Assembly: GCA_037501455.1 (NCBI GenBank)
Contig: CM074861.1
Location: forward strand, 95,457,001 to 95,521,000
Reading direction: 5' to 3'
DNA length: 64,000 bases
Origin: Lantana camara
Lineage: Eukaryota; Streptophyta; Magnoliopsida; Lamiales; Verbenaceae
The first letter of the stretch is position 1; each line of letters opens with the position of its first letter. This document shows positions 57,678 through 64,000 of the stretch, piece by piece. The position numbers and the translations under genes are program-made. The notes beneath the pieces are model-generated. The model saw only the letters and a program-made list of their open reading frames with translations. It was not told where the DNA came from and did not search any database.

Positions 57678-58601
57678 CTATAACGTATTACAGATGTGAG
57701 AAGCGCATCCAGAGTCTAATACCCAGTTATTAGAATTGAATGAAAGGTTAATTTCGATGAGATTTATACCTTTTATAAGGGTAGCTAAGTACTCCTTACA
57801 GTTCCTTTTCCAATGCCCTTGTTTCTTGCAATGGAAGCACTGATCCTCAGCTTGATTGGCCTTCTTCTTAGTGTTCGTTTTCTTAACCCCACCGGTGGGC
57901 TTAAGAGTCTTTTTCTTCTTTTGGAAACCCTTTCCTTTACCATTCTTCGGCTTTGCAGCCTTAGTTTGGGATGAAGATGAACCTACTAAGAAAACAGCCT
58001 TATCCTTCTTCATAGTTCGCTCGGCAGTTACGAGCATGTTCATTAGTTCCTCAACTGAGACTTTAGCTCCATTCATATTGAAGTTTATTATGAACTGTTT
58101 GAACGAAGGTGGCAGAGAGGTTAAGATCAAATCTACGTAAAGCTCATTATCCATGATCACCTCGAGACTTGCAAGCTTTTCAATAAGGCCTAAAGCCTTA
58201 ATACAGTGTTCATGAACACTTGATCCTTCAGCCATCTTTAGGGAGAATAACTCATTAGATGCTGCGAATCGATCAATCCTATTGATCGGCTTGTAAATCT
58301 GTTCCAAGTGAAGATGGATCTCAGCCGAGTGGCGCATCTCAGCATGCTGCCTCTGCAACTCGGGAGACATAGTGGCAAGCATTAGACATCTAGCCTGTAG
58401 ATCATCTTCTTGCCACTGGAGAGCAGTTTCCCTCTCATCGGCTGCCATGTCATCAGGTATGACATCGGGAGGAGACTGTGTCAAAACATAGGTCCTCTTT
58501 TCGGAATCCAAGACAATCTTGAGATTGCGAAGCCAATCAGCATAATTCGAGCCAGTCAATTTATTGGCCTCAAGGATAGCACTAAGTGGATTTTTAGACA
58601 T
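57678..58601 (-). CDS. copia B gag with zinc knuckle and protease start
   Basis: Open frame of 307 codons from the preferred ATG at 58601 (MSKNPLSAILEANKLTGSNY is the usual copia gag start); the frame stays open upstream to 58676 without resemblance to gag. Domains: gag core (residues about 1-210, with WLRNLKIVL, LHLEQIYK, LYVDLILTSLPPSFKQF), a lysine-rich stretch, a canonical CX2CX4HX4C knuckle (CFHCKKQGHWKRNC, about 257-270), and the protease loop NNWVLDSGCASHIC, where the common A of D-S-G-A is C. It forms the virus-like particle in the family. It stops soon after the protease loop. Confidence 0.88.
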   Translation of the reverse strand: MSKNPLSAILEANKLTGSNYADWLRNLKIVLDSEKRTYVLTQSPPDVIPDDMAADERETALQWQEDDLQARCLMLATMSPELQRQHAEMRHSAEIHLHLEQIYKPINRIDRFAASNELFSLKMAEGSSVHEHCIKALGLIEKLASLEVIMDNELYVDLILTSLPPSFKQFIINFNMNGAKVSVEELMNMLVTAERTMKKDKAVFLVGSSSSQTKAAKPKNGKGKGFQKKKKTLKPTGGVKKTNTKKKANQAEDQCFHCKKQGHWKRNCKEYLATLIKGINLIEINLSFNSNNWVLDSGCASHICNTL

Positions 58602-59860
58602 CACGATTTTAGCAGAAAATCTACATGTAAGCAGAAAACGTAGTATGAGTGACGGATATGAAATAATAACAATCACAAATGATATGGACTTTTATCAAAT
58701 GTAGTCTCCCACTATTTTAATCAAACTCCTTTGACCCCCTTATAATTTTAGAAAAATCATGTTTTTCAAATAGTGGGTATTAAGACCCCCAAACACTTAT
58801 CACCGAACCCACGACTCGTGAGACATCCGACTTTAAGCCTCAAGGTAGACGATCTTATCATCAATTGTATCTCTATACAACTCTTAATATTATTTTGCAT
58901 TACCTTTCATATAGACCCACGACTCGTGCGACATCTATACTAATTAGTATTTAAATCCGACCCGTCAATCCCTAAAATTTCTCCATCGCCATTATGAATA
59001 TCCCACGCCTCGTGGCCAATACCATAATTTTGACTTTGAAAAATTGCATCTTTTATGCAAAGAATTATTTTAGTTCAATTAATCTCGTCATTTCGTATCC
59101 CACGCCTCGTGGCCAATACTTAATGATTTGATTAATTCTAAACCAAATAATTCTATTGACGGAATGCTTGGAAATTTATAAAATCGAATTTTATCCTTCA
59201 ATTTCCATTTGGATTTAATATTTATATTGTCTGAGACTATCTAAGACGGTTCGGGGTGTAAGAATTTCAAAAATTCTACCAAGACTCATCAATTGTAATT
59301 ATTATCTCATTTTATCTTAATTAATGCATGAACACATTTATGCACATAAAGATAACATTCATAACAAGATAATAAAAACCTAGCATGCTCCTATAAAATA
59401 TGGATAATCATGGGCTTCCTATGCATGGTCCATAATAGCCATTTTATGGATCATGGTTCTATTCATGCATCAAGCGGAATTAAACACACACACAGAGAGC
59501 ACACAAATAGAATCCTATTCTATTACATCAAAATAAATGCACCCAAACACTTTTGAGGCCTTGAAGGACTTCTTATTCCGTTGCTTGCTTCGTCTTGTTT
59601 CTCCATCTCCTAATCTAATTAGAGATCTCACCCTAAAACTACTCTCTTTACAAAATAAATGGGGATTACATTCTAAGGGGGAGAAAAAAAAAACAATGCT
59701 TACAACAATTGAATAAGAGGCTCGCAGGCTCTCGTTTAAAACCAATATCAAAATGCATAAATAAAATAAAACCATACATAGCGCAAATAAAGCCCATGAT
59801 TGATCCAAACATACATCCAATGCATTGCATAAAATAAAGTTACCAAGTAAATAGTCATTA
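58602..59860 (-). other. non-coding 5' leader of copia B with repeated CACG/CGTG stems
   Basis: No supported gene. It contains four small stems: 58810-58820 and 58918-58928 (CACG around ACT), 59003-59015 and 59100-59112 (CCACG around CCT), each in a repeated context of about 15-25 bp (ACCCACGACTCGTG, TCCCACGCCTCGTGGCCAATA). The right part is AT-rich. Confidence 0.65.
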
Positions 59861-60125
59861 TGCGATTTAAAGTCTTTAAATAATTTCTAAAATTATTTAT
59901 TGACCAAGGATTATCTTTTAATTCCCAAATTAAATTAATCCTTCAAATTTAATTAAATTGAATTCTCTAATCCAATTTAATTTGCATTAGATCCCTATCT
60001 AATAAAATCATGCTTCAATTTTAACAATTCATATTTGGGCAAAAATAATTAATTTTCAAATAAAACAATTTTACAAAATTAATTATAAAAACTTAGTTTT
60101 AAAACAATTTTAAAACTGGTGCTAT
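59861..60125. other. AT-rich DNA without visible gene
   Basis: Mostly AATTTAATTAAA-like words; nothing supported. Confidence 0.6.
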
Positions 60126-60470
60126 AGAGTCTCTTAAATGGGTCAAACGAGTCCAAAATAGGTTGAACAAGTTGAAAAACAGATGAAACGAGCTCAAAAT
60201 GGGCCAAATAAGTCCAAAACAGGTCTAATAGGTCGATAAATGGATGAAACGGGTCCAAAATTGGTCAAACGAGTCCAAAATAGGTCGAATAAGTCGAAAA
60301 ACAGGTTAAAATTGTCAAAAACGGGTCAAACGAGTCCAAACGAGATTGAACGGGTTGAAAAATGGGTGAAATTGATCCAAAATGGGTCAAACGAGTCTAA
60401 AATAAATAGAACATGTTGAAAATTTGGCAAACGAGTTAAAAATCGTGTTCGTGTGTGAAAATACGTGTAA
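60126..60470. repeat. degenerate minisatellite block, GGGTCAAACGAGTCC orientation
   Basis: Imperfect ~20-bp and ~60-bp units such as GGGTCAAACGAGTCCAAAAT and GGTTGAACAAGTTGAAAAAC. The same block recurs 3532 bp to the right (63671-64000) with few changes and no net length difference. Confidence 0.9.
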
Positions 60471-60600
60471 AATTATGTTAGTGTGTAAATGTGTGTAAAA
60501 AATATGTTATTGTGTGAAAATATGTGTAAAATTGTGTTAGTGTGTGTAAATATGTGTTAGTATGTGTAAAAAATGTGTAATTATGTTTAAAAAGTTTATG
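60471..60600. repeat. GTGTGTAAAAT-type degenerate tandem repeat
   Basis: Five to six units of about 25 bp resembling TATGTGTAAAATTGTGTTAGTG. Confidence 0.75.
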
Positions 60601-60659
60601 AATAAAAATATAATATTTAATTTATAGGGAGGGTAAAATAGTAATAAAACATTAAAATT

Positions 60660-61050
60660 GGATAATTAATCTTAAACCATTAAAGACCCAACTCAAACCC
60701 AATATCAACCCACCATAACCCATTAATAACCCATTACTTTCCTAACCCATCATTGACCCAACCCAAACCAACCCAATTTAAATTTCATCAAAACCAACCC
60801 AACCCAACCCACCTATAATGGGTTGGACCCAGGGGTGGCAAATGGGTGGGTTGGACTGGGTTTGGGTTGGGTTCATATGGGTTGGGTCTAAATGGTTTGG
60901 GTCAAAAATGAATTCTATACTAATGGGTTCTTAATGGGTTGGGTTCTTAATGGGTTTTTGATGGGTTGTGGTGGGTTTTAATGGTTTGCTTGTGGGTTCA
61001 ATAATGGGTTATTAATGAGTTCCAACTCAATTCAAGTACTTAAATGTCCA
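60660..61050. repeat. inverted AACCC/GGGTT-rich block with hAT-like terminus
   Basis: The left half is rich in AACCCA, the right half in TGGGTT, mirrored around 60830. At 60831 lies CAGGGGTGGCAAATGGGT, which resembles the terminal inverted repeat common in plant hAT-type MITEs. No partner end (CCACCCCTG) was found. Confidence 0.55.
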
Positions 61051-61059
61051 ATATACCCT

Positions 61060-61975
61060 TCACTAATATATTTAACTTATTTTGGATTTATTTGACCCAA
61101 TTAATATATTTTCAACCCATTTGGTCTATTTTGAGTCCGTTTTTTCGTTTTTCGACATGTTCGTTTTATTTTAGACTCGTTTAACCCATTTTTGGTCTGT
61201 TTCACCCGTTTTTCGACATGTTCGACCTATTTTGGACTCGTTTGACCCGTTTTGGACCCATTTCACCCAATTTTCAATCTGTTCGACCTATTTCTGACTC
61301 GTTCGACTCGTTTTGGGCCTTTTTCACCCGTTTTTTGACCTATTCGACCTTTTTAGTAATCATTTGATCCGTTTTGGACCCATTTCACCCAATTTTCAAC
61401 CTGTTCGACCTATTTTGGACTCGTTTGACCCATTTTGGACCCATTTCACCCAATTTTCAACCTGTTCGACCTATTTTTGACTCGTTCAACTCGTTTTGGG
61501 CCCCTTTCACCCGTTTTTCGACCTATTCGACCTATTTTGGAATCATTTTACCCATTTCGGGATCGTTTCACTTGTTTTTCGACTTGTTTGTCTTATTTAA
61601 GTCTCGTTTGACCCATTTTTTGCCATTTCAACCCGTATTTCGACCTATTTGACCTATTTTTGACTAATTTGACCCGTTTTTAACCTATTTCGCCCGTTTT
61701 TTGATATGTTCATTCTATTTTTGACTCGTTTGGCCCATTTTGGGCTATTTTAACCCTTTTTTGAACCTGTTAAATCTATTTAGACTCGTTTTGAACCGTT
61801 TGAAGCCCATCTCACCCGTTTTTCAACCTGTTAGACCTATTTTCGATTTGTTCTACTTGTTTTAGGCCCGTTTTTGACCTCTTGACCTATTTTGGACTCT
61901 CTTTTAACTTGTTTTTTGACCTATTTGTCCTATTTTGGAATCGTTCGACTCGTTTTGGGTCCTTTTCATCCGTTT
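61060..61975. repeat. degenerate minisatellite block, opposite orientation
   Basis: Same family as 60126-60470 in reverse complement (GACTCGTTTGACCCATTTTGGACCC). About 60-bp higher-order units are visible. Confidence 0.88.
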
Positions 61976-63185
61976 TGGATCTACTTTACCCATTTTGGAT
62001 CAATTTTATCCATTTAGATCCATTTTACCCATTTGTATCCATTTTACTCATTTTGCATCCATTTTACCCATTTGGATTCATTTTACCCACTTGGATCAAT
62101 TTTACCCATTTGGATCCATTTTACCCAAATTTTACCAATTTGGAACCATTTTACCCATTTCGATTCAATTTTACCAATTTGTATTTATTTTACCCATTTG
62201 TATTAATTTTACCCATTTTGAATCCATTTTACCCACTTGGATCAATTTTACCCATTTCGATCCATTTTGGATCCATTTTACCCACTTGGATCCATTTAAC
62301 CTATATTTTATCCATTTGCATCCATTTAACCCACATTTTACCCATTTGGATTTATTTTACCCATTTGGATCCATTTTACCCACTTAGATCCATTTAACCC
62401 ATTTTGGATCAATTTTACCAATTTGGATCCATTTTACCCACTTGGATCCATTTTACCCATTTTGGACCCATTTTATCCACTTGAATCCATTTTATCCAGT
62501 TGGATCCATTTTATCCACTTGAATCCATTTTACCCAATTGGATCCATTTAACCCATATTTTACCCATTTGGATCCATTTAGCCTAGTTGGATCCATTTTA
62601 CCCATTTGGATCCATTTTATCCATTTGGATCTATTTTACCCATTTGGATCCATTTTACCCACTTGGATCCATTTAACCCACACTTTACCCACTTGGATCC
62701 ATTTAACCCACATTTTACCAATTTGGATCCATTTAACCCATTTTTGATCTATTTTACCCAGTTGGATCCATTTTACCCATTTTGGATCTATTTTACCCAT
62801 TTGGATCCATTTTACCCACTTAGATCCATTTTACCCACATTTTACCCATTTGGATCCATTTAACCTAGTTTGGATCTATTTTACCCAGTTGGATCCATTT
62901 TACCCATTTGGATCCATTTTACCCATTTTGGATCTATTTTATCCACTTGGATCAATTTTACCCATTTGGATCAATTTTACCCATTTTGGATCTATTTTAC
63001 CCATTTGGATCCATTTTACCCATTTTGGATCCATTTTACCCACTTGGATCCATTTTACCCATTTTGGATCCATTTTATCCACATTTTACCCAGTTGGATT
63101 CATTTAACCCACATTTTACCCATTTGGATCCATTTTACCCATTTGGATCCATTTAGCCCAGTTGGATACATTTTACCCATTTGGA
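61976..63185. repeat. 20-bp minisatellite with GGATCC core, about 60 copies
   Basis: Consensus TTGGATCCATTTTACCCATT with frequent one-base length variants and CCACTT for CCATTT. Because 20 is not divisible by 3 and the unit lacks stops, the array is open in all three plus-strand frames, giving long false frames of the type DPFYPFGSILPIWIHFTHL. Confidence 0.95.
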
Positions 63186-64000
63186 TCAAATGGGTCTAAA
63201 ATAATTCAAACACACAAAAAAATCGATGAAATAGGTCTAAAATGGGCCAAACGAGTCCAAAATAGATCGAATAGGTTGAAAAACGAGTGAAAGAGGTCCA
63301 AAACTGATCAAACGAGTCCAAAATTGGTCGAATAGGGCGAAAAACCGGTAAAAATGGTCTGAAATGGGTCAAACGGGTCCAAAATAGGTTGAACAAGTCG
63401 AAAAACGGGTGAAACAGGCTCAAAATAAATCAAACATATTGAAAAATAGGTGAAGCAAGCCCAAAATGGGTTGAATAAGTCAAAAAACGGATCAAATGGG
63501 TCTAAAATAATTCAAACACACAAAAAAATTGGTGAAATAGGTCTAAAATGGGCCAAACGATTCCAAAATAGATCGAATAGGTTGAAAAACGAGTGAAAGA
63601 GGTCCAAAACTAGTCAAACGAGTCCAAAATTGGTCGAATAGGTCGAAAAACCGATTAAAATGGTCCGAAATGGGTCAAACGAGTCCAAAATAGGTTGAAC
63701 AAGTTGAAAAACAGGTGAAACGAGCTCAAAATGGGCCAAATAAGTCCAAAACAGGTCTAATAGGTCGATACATGGATGAAACGGGTCCAAAATTGGTCAA
63801 ACGAGTCCAAAATTGGTCGAATAAGTCGAAAAACGGGTTAAAATGGTCAAAAACGGGTCAAACGAGTCCAAAATAGATTGAACGGGTTGAAAAATGGGTG
63901 AAATTGATCCAAAATGGGTCAAACGAGTCTAAAATAAATAGAGCAGGTTGAAAATTTGGCAAACGAGTTAAAAATCGTGTTCGTGTGTGAAAATACGTGT
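63183..64000. repeat. minisatellite block with a 306-bp tandem duplication, runs off the window
   Basis: Same orientation as 60126-60470. A 306-bp segment starting GGATCAAATGGGTC at 63183 is repeated at 63489. From about 63671 to the window end it is the direct repeat of 60139-60468. Confidence 0.9.

Larger units (their letters stand above)
52714..59860 (-). mobile_element. Ty1/copia element B, one LTR found
   Basis: Minus-strand element: 3' LTR 52714-54688, polypurine tract, RNase H, RT, integrase, protease, zinc knuckle, gag, long non-coding leader. Domain order is that of copia elements (integrase before RT). No second LTR and no tRNA primer site were found up to 64000, so the 5' end is lost or strongly diverged; the right limit is approximate. 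Confidence 0.88.

Noticed and set aside
60660..60830. AACCC-rich DNA as telomeric repeat
   Set aside because: Units are irregular (AACCCA, AACCAACCC) and not CCCTAAA.
61374..63199. Long plus-strand frames with DPF/ILPIWIHFTHL repeats
   Set aside because: They follow the 20-bp minisatellite in all three frames and shift with each length variant; no start context or codon bias supports a protein.

Overview
The window is repeat-dense nuclear DNA of a flowering plant, most likely a eudicot. The signs are Ty3/gypsy elements primed by plant tRNA-Asp or initiator tRNA-Met, Ty1/copia elements, foldback MITEs, very long LTRs and AT-rich minisatellites. There are no bacterial-type operons, tRNA genes, rRNA genes or CRISPR arrays. 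All alignments between copies were made by eye, so identity statements are approximate.

Layout. (1) 1-11736: right-hand part of a minus-strand Athila/Tat-like gag-protease element (Athila-1). A complete 6127-bp non-autonomous LTR element (3263-9389, target duplication TGAAT, LTRs apparently identical) sits inside its gag. (2) 11742-19652: decayed minus-strand copia element (copia A). Its 3' LTR is interrupted by Athila-1, its reverse transcriptase by a 3.6-kb solo LTR (13872-17504) and its gag by another long-LTR element. (3) 19653-35217: a stack of long LTRs starting TGTAACNCCC: an element with a 3.9-kb LTR and only about 1 kb of internal DNA; a truncated plus-strand LTR; and a minus-strand 5' LTR containing a nested 3.3-kb solo LTR (target duplication GTAAT). 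(4) 35218-42303: a second, more complete Athila-like element (Athila-2). (5) 42304-46195: a possible fragment of an ordinary plant gene and its promoter, split by a 2.7-kb solo LTR (target duplication TGTAA). (6) 46200-50283: a 1.36-kb unit in three tandem copies, each with a foldback MITE. (7) 50284-52713: low-copy-looking and AT-rich DNA with a second foldback element. (8) 52714 to about 59860: copia B, with one LTR and gag/protease/integrase/RT/RNase H broken by a few stops and frameshifts. (9) 60126-64000: minisatellite DNA, including about 60 copies of a 20-bp unit and a 3532-bp-spaced direct repeat.

Most notable pattern: several unrelated LTR families carry arrays of short near-perfect palindromes. 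Sequences differ between families, but most share one design: arms of 6-11 bp ending in CG around a 2-base centre. Within an array the outer arm bases change in a compensating way. In the Athila-like elements the array lies just upstream of a TATA box, both in the LTR and in front of a second internal open frame. Few genes are intact; the only long uninterrupted frames are the gag-protease frame at 6114-7808, the gag of Athila-2 and the gag and RT segments of copia B.
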